DNA of 64,000 bases from Petaurus breviceps papuanus. Its lineage: Eukaryota > Chordata > Mammalia > Diprotodontia > Petauridae. Shown here in pieces: positions 10,086 to 21,807 of this stretch; the stretch's first letter is position 1, and each line of letters opens with the position of its first letter. The translations under genes and the position numbers were made by a program. The DNA is taken from positions 6,644,128 through 6,708,127 of the forward strand of contig JAMXIF010000031.1 in the NCBI GenBank assembly GCA_028583685.1, in the 5' to 3' direction. The notes below the pieces were generated by a model. That model worked only from the letters and a program-made list of their open reading frames with translations. It had not been told where the DNA came from and did no database searches.

Positions 10086-10420
10086 TTGTACTGTGCTAAA
10101 AGATAGCACTTCCTCCAAAAAGAAAGAAAAAATTACTATATGATTGTAATAAAAATGAGCTTCATTTCTTTAACTCTTTGTTTTAAAAAAATTATGACTG
10201 TTCCCCTCTTCCCCTGACCCTGACTTCTCATATGGTAAAAGTCTGGGTTCTTTTGTTAAACCTAAGGGACTATATAAATATGAGTTATTTTTGTTCCTGT
10301 GGCAGTCACTTTACCTTAAAGGAAACCAGGCTAGGGGATTTGTTTAAGATGACACAACAAGATAGACACAAAGTTGTGACTAAAATCCAAGTTTAGGCAA
10401 GTCCCTTTATCTCCCTATAA
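10086..10420. other. Unassigned intronic sequence
   Basis: Nothing recognised; AT-rich around 10130-10190. Confidence 0.3.
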
Positions 10421-10421
10421 T

Positions 10422-10680
10422 CCAGCTGGTAGCACAATGGGTAGGGTGATGAACCTGTATTCAGGAAGTCCTGAGTTCAAATTTGGCCTCAGATACTTCC
10501 TAGCTGAATGACCTGAACCACTACTTACCTCAGTTTCCTTAGTTGTAAAGTAAGAGTAATAATAGCACCTATCTTGCATGGCTATTATGAGGATCAAATG
10601 AGTTGATATTTATAAAAAGTGCTTAAGCAGGGCCTGGTACATAGTAGGCACATGTAGTGCTTACATAAATGCATATTCCC
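10422..10680 (+). mobile_element. MIR SINE, near full length
   Basis: Head ccagctggtagcacaatggg, then cctgagttcaaatttggcct, ttatgaggatcaaatgagtt, cagggcctggtacatagtag. Almost the whole MIR consensus order is preserved, including the L2-like 3' end. Confidence 0.9.
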
Positions 10681-10689
10681 TTCCCCTCT

Positions 10690-10765
10690 CTCCTAACCGT
10701 AAAATGAGGGACTTGGATTAAATAGCCTCTGAGGCCCCTTCCATCTCTGAATCTATGCCCTTAAG
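10690..10765 (+). mobile_element. MIR variant fragment
   Basis: gtaaaatgagggacttggat then gccccttccatctctgaatc: the alternative MIR 3' region. Confidence 0.65.
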
Positions 10766-10774
10766 TGGCTCAAC

Positions 10775-10850
10775 TAGATTTTAAGCATCTTGAGGGCAGG
10801 AAGCATGTCTAATATCTTTTTTATATCTCTGTTATAGCACAGTGGAAACC
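10775..10850 (+). mobile_element. L2 3' end
   Basis: Sense L2 terminus: agcatcttgagggcaggaag, catgtctaatatctttttta. Confidence 0.65.
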
Positions 10851-11194
10851 ACATGATCTTTGTTATTAATGACAAAAATGATCAGATCAGACTTTTTAGG
10901 AGTGAGGAAATCAGGAAGACAGTGGCAAAGAGGATAAGAAACATCTTGGCTTTGTCCAGCTGTGGCAAATGGCACAGAGACATTACAAGCCCACATAGAA
11001 CCATTAAGCCTTAACTGAAATGCCTCGGTCATCCCTTCTACTCTGTGAAGGGTGAAATGTAAATTTCTCCATAGTGTCACATTGAAGACCAAACTTTTCA
11101 CTTGTCCTATATCAGTAGATCTTAATTTACATGCCAGGTCTATCTATCTGGTGGCATAGATATTTTTAATTTCACTCTATAAACTAGGCAGAGA
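10851..11194. other. Unassigned
   Basis: Nothing recognised. Confidence 0.3.
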
Positions 11195-11300
11195 ATCATG
11201 GAGCCATACAATTTAAGAGCTAGGAAGAACTTTAGAGATCATCTAGCTCAACCCCCTCATTTAGCAGTTGAGGAAACTTCCCCAGACACAAGAATTGATG
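11195..11300 (-). mobile_element. MIR variant fragment
   Basis: Antisense variant: atttaagagctaggaagaac, agatcatctagctcaaccc, gttgaggaaact. Confidence 0.75.
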
Positions 11301-11644
11301 TACTTAAGGCAACAAAAAAAAATCTGTAAATTTGATAATGTCTCTTGATGAGCCCCAAGATCTTACTGGAAGCAAGAAACAATACCAAATTCTGTCCCTC
11401 GGTATTACCTACATGGATTTGATAGAGATCAAATCAGTCTTTTGTTAGGCATAGTAATGAAGCCCATACTTACTCTGGGAGTTCTCACGCAAGACAAGTC
11501 CTGAAAATGAGTAGAACATGTGTTATATGTGTAAATGAATATAAATGAATTTACAGTGGCATCTAGGTAGTCTTCAAGTTTGTTTTTTTCCAGATTAAAA
11601 ATACAGGTCTACCCATAACCTTGATTCACTCATTTCCTAACCCT
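11301..11644. other. Unassigned
   Basis: Nothing recognised. A short poly(A) run lies near 11315. Confidence 0.3.
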
Positions 11645-11828
11645 AAATCTAGAGTTACAGGATTTGGGACCTAGAGCTGGAAGGCGACTTCAGAGTCCAA
11701 ACCTCTGATTTTATAGATCAGGAAACTGATGCCTGTGGAGGTTAAAAAACTAAGCTATAGTTACCCAGGTCCCCTCAGAGGTGAGAACTGAACCCAGGTC
11801 CACTGGCTCCATAATCAGTATACTTTTT
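11645..11828 (-). mobile_element. MIR variant SINE
   Basis: Antisense: gggacctagagctggaaggc, gattttatagatcaggaaac, gaactgaacccaggtccact. Confidence 0.75.
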
Positions 11829-12255
11829 GTTGAAACCACATTGGTTTGGGTTGGGTTTTTTTAGTAGATGGGAGGGATGAGAACTAGAACTCTTTGACTT
11901 ATTTGTTTTCTCTCCTAGTTAGGGGGTGAAGAGGAGGCAGTCCTGGGGAACACTTCCAGGAAAGGGATGACAAAGTCTGTGGGAAGGATAGATTTGGGAG
12001 TCTTGGGCCACAGTTGGAGGGTGAGTTTTATTAGAAGAGCTAAAGGATCCCCAGACTTCAGGCATTTCCAATTCTCCCACCTGCCAATTCCCCAGCCTCC
12101 CTTCCTCATCACATTCTCAGTGATAGCAGTATACTAGTATAGGAATTCGGTGGGGAAGGAAACAAAAGCTGGAAATAGCATCACTGCCATGCCCAGCATT
12201 AGAGACATGTCTCACTTCCGCCTACTCTGTACGTTTTTTTCATGGGTTTTTACGT
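11829..12255. other. Unassigned
   Basis: Nothing recognised. Confidence 0.3.
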
Positions 12256-12259
12256 ACAT

Positions 12260-12390
12260 ATTTTCCCCCATTACAATAGAAGCTCCTTGAGGGCAGGGGC
12301 TATTTTTACTTTTTCTTAATGTCCCCTCCCCCCACTCAGCACTGTACCTGACACACAGCAGGCACTTAATAAATTATTTTTGAATGTCTG
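12260..12390 (+). mobile_element. L2 3' end
   Basis: Clear sense terminus: agaagctccttgagggcagg, ggcagcacttaataaa-type ending (caggcacttaataaattatt). Confidence 0.85.
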
Positions 12391-13595
12391 AGAATCAATT
12401 AAAGTCCACTATGGTCATTTGTCCAACATTGTTCTTAGACCTGGTGACAAAAACTCTGGTCTCCCAATGCAGTGTTCCCTTTACAATGTCTTCTCTGCAT
12501 GTCACAAGTGAGGGGCCTGAGGGATGCAGATTCCATGTCCAGCCCTGGACCTGGACGCCTTAAGCTGTCACAGTCACTGCCCCTGTCCTTGGGTAAAGGA
12601 TAGACCCGAGGGAAAGAGCCATTGTTTCCCAGTCAAAGAAGGCTCACTTCAGTGGGGGTGCTTGTTCCAGTGGCACCTTGTACTCTGCTAGAAGAGTGGG
12701 AGTAATTGTAATGTAGACATAATATCAATTTTCTTTCAGCATGAGCTGATGCTCTGGATAGTTGTATGGCAAGAGCTGCTTGTTACAATTCATCTTGCTT
12801 CTCTGTAGCAAGGAGCTCACAAAACACTGCAGGGCTGAATGATAGGTCACGTGGAAGACTGAACAGAGGCAAAGACAGGCTGATTGTGTGGGTTGGCAAA
12901 GTGGGCATTCCCTGGATGCCAGTCATGGAAGAGGAGGAGCAAGGATCTTGTCTCTCCAGCCTCCTCTCATCGCTTTGCCTCTTTTTCACTGACCCTCACC
13001 ACCAATGAATGCCCTGGGCTGCTCCCGGACTTCCCTGAACCCATCTAGGTATCAGCCCTTCTAGATGGTACTTCTGCATGCTGTTCACTTCCTCTCCTCT
13101 TTATTTCCTTACTTCACTTCAAAACTTTTCCTACCTTGTGACCTTAGGTCTCTGGGGGTGGCCAAAGGTTAAGTGATTAACAAATTCACCATAAGGTAAT
13201 AATGGGGTCATTAACATTACTATTAACAGTATTCCTACATTTCTACATATTTATTTGCTTTTGCTGGGACTCCAACACCTTCACATCCAGTTATCTGACA
13301 TCAAGCTCCCCTCACTGCTTATAAATGGGAGAATGGAGGTGTCAGTGATCATTCTTCTACCACTCTCAGCTTCGACTCAATGACAAACCCAAAAGAACAT
13401 TTGCCATCCCATCACTCTGCTCCTCCTCCTCCAAACATGAAGGATTGCAGTTGAAAACTTAATATGCTACTTAAGCTTACCAACCTCCACTTGTATCCAA
13501 GAGAATGACTTGGATGATGATGACCACAGACACTTCCTAAGAGGCCAGCACTATGCCAGCCACAGAACCTGAAGGGAATGTAAGGGGTCATCTAG
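12391..13595. other. Repeat-poor intronic block
   Basis: About 1.2 kb without a recognisable transposon. Overlapping frames on both strands near 12770-13010 share no domain content. Compared with the rest of the window this is relatively unique sequence. Confidence 0.4.
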
Positions 13596-13599
13596 AAAT

Positions 13600-13705
13600 T
13601 CAAGAAGAATTGGATTCAGTACCTGCTTCTGGTTGTGTCACCCTAGGCAAGTCACCTAACTTCTCAAGAACCCCAGGGAGCTCTCTAAGTCTCTGAAATG
13701 TCAGA
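13600..13705 (+). mobile_element. MIR SINE fragment
   Basis: Sense: gttgtgtcaccctaggcaag, tcacctaacttctcaag. Confidence 0.65.
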
Positions 13706-13964
13706 AGAGCTACTGATGTTCTTCTCTGGTATGAAAAAGAAAGACCCTGCGCTTGGATGGGACAGGGTATTGTTTTATATTTCTTCTTATTAAACTTTCA
13801 CATGTTGATGAATGAACAGCATAAGTGGCTCCCAGAGACTAATATCTTGGTCTTCTTAGTTAATTCATGTGGAAGGGATTATGGGAAGTGAATGTGACTG
13901 AAGTGGGAAGGGGTGGTATTCAGAGCTGTGCATATTAGGCATATGTTCTGGTCAGGGCACTCAG

Positions 13965-14050
13965 AGGCAGCATGGCTTAGCTAGAGGATGGAGTGCCAGA
14001 TTGGGAGTCAAGAACATCTTAGGACCAATACTACCTCTGACACAAAGAAA
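13965..14050 (+). mobile_element. MIR 5' half
   Basis: tRNA-derived head only: gaggcagcatggcttagcta, gattgggagtcaagaacatc, ctacctctgac. Confidence 0.7.
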
Positions 14051-14294
14051 TAGAAAACTTAAGAGTCTAGCTGGGCAGACAAGGATAAATGCCGATTGAC
14101 TGTTATAGACGGCACCCACTTTGAGTGCATCTAGGACCAGGGGTAGGCAAGGGAAGCAAGCTGCCTGGGGTAGAGTGGGAATTGGAGTACAGCACTGTGC
14201 TCCATTTGTATGTTATTTTCCATTAATACACTTATTTTTGCCAGAAATCACTGGTCCTCATAGCACTTCAATACTTGTGATGTCAGGAACACAG

Positions 14295-14425
14295 GGGTGC
14301 AGTTTGCCTGCTATAACCTTGGCCAATTATATAAGCTTCTGGGTCTGTTAACTATTCTGTAAAATGAGAGGGGTGGAGCAGATTAGCTCTTAGGTCCCTT
14401 CCAGCTCTGAATCCTAAATGAGCTT
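14295..14425 (+). mobile_element. MIR variant 3' half
   Basis: accttggccaattatataag, ctgtaaaatgagaggggtgg, taggtcccttccagctctga. The head at 13965-14050 may be its other half, separated by about 250 bp. Confidence 0.75.
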
Positions 14426-15955
14426 TGCTGCTCATTCTATTCTGACTTTTTGCCCTAGCTCTAAATACCTGAGGATTTATTTGGTTTTTTTTTTTTGGCC
14501 TCATGCCTTGTGACCAAGGTCCAACTTTGTTCCATAGTCCCAGTAATTGTCCCCCTGGACTCAAGTCCATGTCTTGGTTCCCTACCCAGTACACTGCTTT
14601 CTCAGAGACTTCAGCCTTTACTTGTCCCCCGAGCCCTCCTAAGGAATAAAGGCCTGCTCTGGAACTTCATTTTTCTTTCCTAACTGAGTCATTAATATAT
14701 GCTGCCACATTTCCCCTATGCTAGCATTCACCACCTGTTGCCTAATGATGGACCTTTCTCATGAGAACATACCCACCACCCCACCCCACAATCTTTCTGG
14801 ATTTCTTCATATTGTTTGCTGCTGCTGCTGGGACCTTTTGCCAGCTCTCCCATCCTAGTGGATCTCTCAGGACTCTAGGTTCTAGTTTTTCTAATATGGT
14901 GCAGCTACCACCATCTACTTCTGATGAACAGTAGAATTCTGTTCCCTCAGAGTTCTTGGTTTCTTGCAGTTGGCCCTGACTTACTCTTCTCCGTCTTCCT
15001 GAAACCTTCCTCATCATGGCTTATCTGACATTGGGACCTGCCTTGCCCCATTCCACTGCCATCTGTGCTGACCAGATTGATTCCCTATAGCAATGAGCAC
15101 TCTAGTCCATCTGGTTCTTTTCCACCATGTGACTTGTTTACTGAAGCTAATGCTGTCAGCCTGGCCTTCCCTCCAAAATGCCCTAAGACACACTGGTGGC
15201 CTGAGCTCCATGGATTCTTGGGTGTGCCCCTGGAATAAGACAACTCTAGAGCATTTGTCAGACTCAAGAATTCTCCTTCATTTCTCTGTCATGATAGTGT
15301 AACAGAAGTGATCTGCTGAATCCCATAGGAGTTGGGCTTTTTTGTTCTGGCTGTAGGAGGGAGAGAACCCAGTCCACTGGGTCAGGGGCTTCTTCTGATC
15401 ACCCTGAATACAGATCGCTGAATCCTGCTTCTGGATGAGGTTTTTTAGTATTTGTTGTATTCTGAATTCTCCAAGATGCTCTTACTTAAATGGAATTGTC
15501 TCATCTCTGATTAGCATACAGAAATAAATACACACTCTACGCTGCTGGAATGAAGGGTGTCATGGTCAGTTGTTTTTAGCCAATCTCAAAGTCATGCTAA
15601 GTAAGTGTGGGGTTACAAAGCTTAGTCACAGATTTGGTGTAGCTTTTTCAAATTAGTTCATTGAACACATTCAAGGGCCTGCCAACAGCTCATGGCAGGA
15701 GTATTTCTGGAGGGATGCAGGAAAAAACCTTTACCCAGTTTTTCATCATCAATCAGAATTTACCCTTTTACTTCTGGATAAAAGGCCTTCTTCTTTTGCT
15801 ACTCGTTTTATTGGGATAATTGTGCCTGGGATAAAAGGCGATGAGTTGATCTGGGGCCCTCCCAATAGATTCAGCATTTACTGACAGGAAAGCTTAAACC
15901 TGGGGTGTTCTAGGATAATCCCCTCCTCACATATTACAAGCAATAAACAGTTGTC
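14426..15955. other. Repeat-poor intronic block
   Basis: 1.5 kb without a recognised transposon. Several short overlapping frames near 14740-15300 lie on opposite strands and look like shadows. No splice-bounded exon with familiar protein sequence was found. Confidence 0.4.
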
Positions 15956-15959
15956 ACAG

Positions 15960-16046
15960 TTGATACACTAATAAGCGGTGTGACCATGGGCAAGTCACTG
16001 CTCCTATCTCAGTCTTGTTTTACTCCTCTGTTAAAAATGACAGTGT
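15960..16046 (+). mobile_element. MIR core fragment
   Basis: agcggtgtgaccatgggcaa, gtcactgctcctatctcag, ctctgttaaaaatg. Confidence 0.65.
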
Positions 16047-16420
16047 GGTGCAACTGTGCATATACCCTACCATGACCAAAAGGAACTATATACAGCAAAA
16101 TATTTGTAGCAATATTTTTTCTGGTAAGAAAAAAACTGGAAACAGAATGGGTGCCCAGAGATTGTAGCTTGGATAGGCAAATGATGGTATGTAAATGCAA
16201 TGGAATATTATTGCACTGTGAAACACCAAATATGAGGAATCCAGAGAAATGTGAGAATTCAGTGAACTGATGCCAAATAAAGAAAGCAGAAGGAGGAGAA
16301 GAGCACATACAATTAATACAATGATATAAATGAAGGAACACTAAAACAAACCCTAATTCTGAGTGACCATGGTTGTCAGTCTTGGCCCTCAGGAAGGGAT
16401 AAGAAAAAAGAAAAACCTTA
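16047..16420 (+). mobile_element. L1 LINE 3' region
   Basis: Order matches the conserved 3' end of mammalian L1: gtgcatataccctaccatga, gcaaaatatttgtagcaata, aaaactggaaacagaatggg, ggatgccatt-type segment, gcaatggaatattattgcac, then marsupial L1 3' sequence (gaactgatgccaaataaaga). Degraded and without a clear poly(A). The 144-codon minus-strand frame here is only the antisense of this element. Confidence 0.75.
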
Positions 16421-16644
16421 GTGTGGGTTGTGTTATACCACAACCCTCAAAATTGATCATTACCTGGCACCATCATGACATCCCCAATACTGTCCATAAT
16501 GCCACCATTGCCTCAATCATCCAGGTTCCATAACTTCCATTCATACCTGAGTCATCCTCCTTTCATTCTCCTTATTTAGATTATCACCATTTCCTATCAA
16601 TTTTTCTTCTCTGTTTCTATTCCACTCCTCTTCCAGATCCTCAT

Positions 16645-16765
16645 CGCTTAGAATCATAAATATTATATAGCTAGAAGAAACCTTAGAAGACCATATACAA
16701 CTCCATCATTTTTATAGTTAAGGAAACTGAGGTCCAGAGAGTCAATAAGCTCTGTGAATTTGTAC
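16645..16765 (-). mobile_element. MIR variant fragment
   Basis: Antisense: tatatagctagaagaaacct, tagttaaggaaactgaggtc. Confidence 0.7.
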
Positions 16766-16875
16766 TGCTGTATAAGCTAGAATTTTCCACCATATACTAA
16801 TGACAGATTTAAAATCAAATCAACTTTCTTTTTTTCCTGTTTTCCTTTTTTTTCTTTTGTCAACTGCCAAAATGA

Positions 16876-16930
16876 CCTTTAATTTGAACTCAGGTCTTCC
16901 TGACTCCAGAAAGGACCACCTAGCTGCCAT
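16876..16930 (-). mobile_element. MIR head fragment
   Basis: tttgaactcaggtcttcctg then gaccacctagctgcc: reversed tRNA-derived head. Confidence 0.7.
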
Positions 16931-16934
16931 ATAG

Positions 16935-17103
16935 AAGAATTCACTACTTAAAAGAAGTGTACTCACGGATGAATCAGTTGAGCCAGAGGAAGTTCCATGA
17001 CTTGCCCAAAGTCACACAGCTAGTTAGTGGCAGAAGAGGGACAAAACCCATGTCACCTTCTTCCTGGTCCAGTTCTCTCTCCAGTACACCAGGCTGCCTC
17101 TAG
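16935..17103 (-). mobile_element. MIR SINE
   Basis: Antisense: gacttgcccaaagtcacaca, gctagttagtggcagaagag, ending ccaggctgcctc. Confidence 0.75.
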
Positions 17104-18358
17104 GGAGTGCTTCAGGGGCCTGAAATGTTGAGTTTTTGTTCCTCAGGGTTTTGCTTTGCCTTCCCATCATTCATGTATCCCCAGCATTTTCCATTTGCAT
17201 CCTAGAAACAGTGTGGCCGCATCTTATGCATATCTGATGAGTTCTTGGCATGTAATTCACATGGTAATGGGGAATTTCCCCTTATCCCCTTATGCAGAGC
17301 TAAGGCTTTCTCTGCCTTTAGCTTGTATCTGCAAATTGAAATGCAGATTCCCACTCTTAAAACAATAGAATGGAGAATAATTAGTTATTTGATTCAGTTG
17401 TGTATAGCAGTAGTTCAAAGGGCTGTTTATAATTTACAGTTAATTAACCTTCCCCCTTTAAAAAAAAACTTGAGACCTAATTTCCTTTTTGTGATGCCTT
17501 TTCTTTTAAAAATGTGCTCTTCCACTGATATTGAGAAATAATGATGCTGAATAGCTCAGACTGATTAAGGCTGTTGTTCTCTTACAAATTTCCTGGGGGG
17601 GAAGAAAAGGATATTGTAATGAGGCTTTCTTCAGTCCATCTGAGGGAGGATGATTATTTTTATTGTATAGGTTAAAGCTAAAGCCAAAAAAAAAACCCAC
17701 CAAAAAATCTGAAAGTTGGATTTGATCTTAAATCTGTCATCAGCAACATGGTGGAAAATTCAAGCTTGAAAAACTGTGCAAATTCCTTGACTCAAAGCTT
17801 TTAAGGGCTTCTGAGTAAATAGGAATAGTTAATCTCATTTGGAGGTTGATGCACTATTCAATTAAATCTCTAATTTCAGGATTTTAATCATTTTAGCATT
17901 ACTGTGAATATTTAAATGATGAGCCTTGGCAGAATACCAGGAACACAAAACTTTAGCTAAGGAAATTAAAAATTGTCATTAGATCTGTGATCAATTTTAT
18001 GACAGACAACTAACCAGACATTGTATAGATTATTAAATCAATACCACATTTTGTTAGTATTTCAAGGAGGCATTTTTTAAAAGTCAGTATAAAATTACAG
18101 AGCAAAGTAATATTTTAGTCCAACATCTTTAACAGCCTTACTGTGGAACAGAATACACAGCTGCCTTTAAGGTACATGGGGTGATATTTGAGGAACCCCA
18201 AGAGGACCTAACATCTTATCCATTGACCTCCTAGGGTACTTGAAATTCCTGCCATTATAATTACCCCTCTATAAAATAAAAACCTTATTTTCTGCTAAGG
18301 GATGACAACTCACTGACAGGAATTAAGCTCAGGTTAAACATGCACACTTACATGTACT
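17104..18358. other. Repeat-poor AT-rich block
   Basis: 1.25 kb with no recognisable transposon, AT-rich, with homeobox-like TAAT cores and CATTA strings. It is one of the best candidates in this window for conserved non-coding or enhancer DNA in a neural gene intron, but that is inference. Confidence 0.4.
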
Positions 18359-18359
18359 T

Positions 18360-18520
18360 TTTGATGAAAAGAACACTAGATTTGGAGAAAGAAGACCTGT
18401 TCTTTATTAAAGGGGTGACCTTGGGCAATTCAATATCTTTGAGCCCTAATGTCCTCATGTATAAAACAAGAGGGTTAGACCAAGATGTTTCTGAGATCCC
18501 TTCCAGTTCTAAATGGTATA
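18360..18520 (+). mobile_element. MIR variant SINE
   Basis: Sense: gaaaagaacactagatttgg, aaaggggtgaccttgggcaa, ataaaacaagagggttagac, gagatcccttccagttctaa. Confidence 0.8.
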
Positions 18521-19415
18521 ACTGGAGAGAGAGGAGGAAGCCAAGGGATGGGTATATAGAGGGAAGCTCTTTTGGGTGAAGGGTAAGGAATTGACAAGGG
18601 TGCTAAAGTCAATAGGGAATTTCTAGAGACTCAGAGGGATAAGGAAATGAGGTTACCAAATTAAGCATTATCTTCAATGTTTTCCCCAGATATAATTATA
18701 TATTTTTTGAAAGCTGATTTATATAGGTGAAATGAAATGTCTTCTTGGAATTTAGTGGTGGAAATTAGTAGTCTTTTTAACTGTGTTTAAGCATCTTCCC
18801 TTTGACTTTTCTGACCTTTTGGCATGATATCTGAAAAGCAAGATGCCTTTTCAGTTCTACCCTCAAAATCTTAGCTAAACATCTTATGACCACATAGTAA
18901 GAGAGACACTTTCATGTCCAAAGAGAGAAGAGACTTGCCTGATTTGCACAGTGCAGCACTGTACTCCCCACAGAAGAATGCAATCATAAACTTTCCAAAC
19001 CAGAGTTTGAGTCAGAGATCAAAACAGGTCCTGGTCCAAACCACCAATGGATGAGTCCCTTTTTCCAGTAAGGACTTAAAACACCAACAAACACAGACTT
19101 TACTATACACAAAGCAGAACCAAAAAAAAAAAGGATGTTGCATTAAACCGTGTGGTTCCATTATATATAGAATTTGTTTTGAAAATGTGTATGTTAAATC
19201 TAACAAGGTAGTTGACAAATTACCCCATTTATGTCCCCCTTCTCAATGTCTTTTTTGTTTTTTTTCTCTTTATTTTTTCTATTTTATTGATTCTCTTTTT
19301 TTTCCTTCTTAATTTTTTTTTTGCCTTTCTGTTACTTCCCACTAAACAAACTTCCTACCCTGCAATCAGGCAAGCAAAACAAATTAGAATATTAGCCTTG
19401 ACCAAAAATGTATGT
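18521..19415. other. Unassigned; T-rich tract
   Basis: Nothing recognised except a T-rich stretch at 19250-19325 and a poly(A) run near 19122. Confidence 0.35.
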
Positions 19416-19419
19416 TTTG

Positions 19420-19505
19420 TAGCAACAACAACAAAATAATGATAATAATATTAACAACAGCAACAAGAACAATAATAACTTTTATGTAGTACATTAAGAA
19501 GTACA
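19420..19505. repeat. AAC/AAT triplet-rich segment
   Basis: aacaacaacaaaataatgat and acaacagcaacaagaacaat, running into a MIR-like 3' scrap (catttgcaaagtgcttggcc). Confidence 0.75.
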
Positions 19506-19509
19506 TTTG

Positions 19510-19795
19510 CAAAGTGCTTGGCCTATCTCAAGACTCAGTTTAAATTCCACCTTCCCTAATAGTCCTTTACCGATCACCAATCCTTCCCCCCATTGTTAGT
19601 CCCTTCCCCCTGAGACTGCCTTCCATTTACACTACATATACCTAGTAGGTACATCACTTTTGGATCTTGTGCTGCCCATTAAAATGTGAGCTTCTTAAGG
19701 GCAGAGAGCATGTCTCTACGTTTCTTTAAACCCTAGGGCTTGACATAGTTCAGACACATAGTAAATGCTCAATGAATACTTAATGATTGACTGAC
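19510..19795 (+). mobile_element. L2 3' UTR and terminus
   Basis: Sense: caagactcagtttaaattcc, aatgtgagcttcttaagggc, catagtaaatgctcaatgaa, tgattgactgacc. A long, well-ordered copy ending at the natural 3' terminus. Confidence 0.85.
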
Positions 19796-19799
19796 CTTC

Positions 19800-20460
19800 C
19801 ACATATAGTCTCTGATTTACACATATCATCTCACTCTCCTTTTCTAGTCTATCACTTTCCCACTGAGAGCATGCTCCATCATTCTGCTCAGTCCCAAAGT
19901 CTTTCAGGCATAAATGCACTATCAGAGTTCTACCACCCCCAGGATTAGTGCTTCTTCCACTGTGCTCTATTGACTTCAGGTCATCTTAATCACAAGGATT
20001 TTAAGCCACTGGCCACCTTTCTCACCTCCTTGCCAGGTTAGATGCCAATTTTTCTGTGGAGAAAGAATGCTAGAATTGAGGTATAGAGCATTAGGATCCA
20101 TAAAATTAACTTCTCTGTTAACTCAAAATAAAATCCTAGAGTTACGGACCTAGAATAGGATGATGTCCTTTCCCCATGTTTCCAGCCTTGCTTTCCCAGC
20201 TCAGTGAATCAGGAGTCATAGGACCCACATCATCTTAGCCACTGAGCATTTATTTAGACTTGAGCCAGTGGGCAGAGTTGTTTCATTACACCTCTTTACT
20301 CCCCTCATGTGTGGGCAGAGCAGGTGGCTGCCTGGTGATTTGAGGGGTAATATAAGAATCTCCCTTCTAAATGTCTTCCCCACTGGGCCTTTCTGTGGGC
20401 TGAAATTCTTTCCCTGGAGATTCATTCTTTGTGGACATAAAAGCTTTGTCTCTATTAAAG
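19800..20460. other. Unassigned
   Basis: Nothing recognised. Short frames on both strands near 20216-20467 are mutual shadows. Confidence 0.3.
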
Positions 20461-20466
20461 TCAGCA

Positions 20467-20690
20467 TGACCTGGTATAGAAATAGCTGGCCTTACAGTCA
20501 GGAAGGCACAGGTGGAAGTCCTGCCTATGACACATATTAGCTTTGGGACCCTGGACACATCACTTAACCTCTCATTGTTCTCTAAGGAACTCTGATTGCA
20601 GAGAAGGTGCCATCCTGTTTTGGTAGGACCTGAGAATACCAATGAAATCACAAATCCATCTCTTATTCCTATGATGTGCTAGAGATGGGT
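20467..20690 (+). mobile_element. MIR variant SINE
   Basis: Sense: agctggccttacagtcagga, gggaccctggacacatcact, then the marsupial MIR variant 3' body (attgcagagaaggtgccatc, accaatgaaatcacaaatcc). Confidence 0.75.
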
Positions 20691-20734
20691 AGACCATTAT
20701 TAACAACTAAGTGTGAATTAACTAAGGGGTACAT

Positions 20735-21003
20735 TAGGTCAACTAGATGGAACACTGGGCCTGGCGTCAGGAGGACCTGAATTCAAATCTGGCCTCAAAC
20801 TTTTACTAACTGTGTGACCCTGGACAAGTCACTCATGCTCCACTGGTTTGTTTCTTCTCCTGTGAAATGGGTGTAATTAGAGCTGAGACAGATGAACAAC
20901 AACAACATAAAAGCACCTACCTCCCCAGGTTGTTGTGAGGATCAAATGAGATAATATTTGTAAATGATCTAACAATGTGCCTGGCACATAGTAGGTGCTT
21001 GCT
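20735..21003 (+). mobile_element. MIR SINE, near full length
   Basis: aggtcaactagatggaacac, gaattcaaatctggcctcaa, ctgtgtgaccctggacaagt, ggttgttgtgaggatcaaat, tgcctggcacatagtaggtg. Confidence 0.9.
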
Positions 21004-21805
21004 CCCTTCCTCCTCCACCCCAGCCCTATCTGAGTCTTTTCAACCACAGATAAAGGATAGCAGACTTTGATAGCAAATAGGCAAAAAATTCTGGAGAAGA
21101 CTATGTTTTTTATTGAAGAGAAGGGGCAGCTAACGATGAATTTTGTATTCTCCACAAGTCAACTACACAATCCAGCCCCTGAAATCTGACACTGCTCCCC
21201 TTTACTTTGTTCTCAAAATGAAAGTTGTTTTTTCTTTTTCTTTTGGGTATAATGGAGATTGGTTTGAGAGGAGACTCATTCTGGAATTGTTACAGTCCTT
21301 TTAAAAATAACTTTAATTACATTGCGATGGCCACATTCATATTCCCAGATCATAAACAACTCACAGCACGTTAATGATAATAGACATTGATCCTCTTCAG
21401 GAAGCAGGGAATACATGTCATTTTCCTCTTCCCTGAGCATTTGGACCAATAAAATGATCAATAATGCATTTACTCTTGTTGGTAAAGCAAATTCAACAAA
21501 TAGAAATTTTAGATTTCTGCTGGTTACAGAGCACAGTGCCATGGGCTGGAGGATAAACAATGTGTGGATAATATGTGACCCCCATTTTCCTGGAACTTAC
21601 GCCTTAGTAGGATAAGACATAAACATAATGTTAATGCACTTATATTACATTGTGAGTACATTAGGTTCATGCGCAGTATTAGTTAAATGCATGGGAAAGC
21701 TTTAAAACTGTGTTGTTTGAAATCTAAAGGAGGAAGGTTGCTACAGGAATAGGAGGTGTTCAGGGCCTGTCTTGATGGAGAACACATTTGCCTCCCAGTC
21801 CAGCC
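21004..21805. other. Unassigned intronic sequence
   Basis: No transposon recognised over about 800 bp. A 94-codon minus-strand frame at 21276-21560 has no familiar domain. Confidence 0.35.
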
Positions 21806-21807
21806 AA

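Noticed and set aside
12766-13008. Candidate small coding exon
   Set aside because: Overlapping frames on both strands, no recognisable protein similarity and no paired splice sites supporting one.
16009-16443. 144-codon minus-strand open frame
   Set aside because: Antisense of an L1 3' region.
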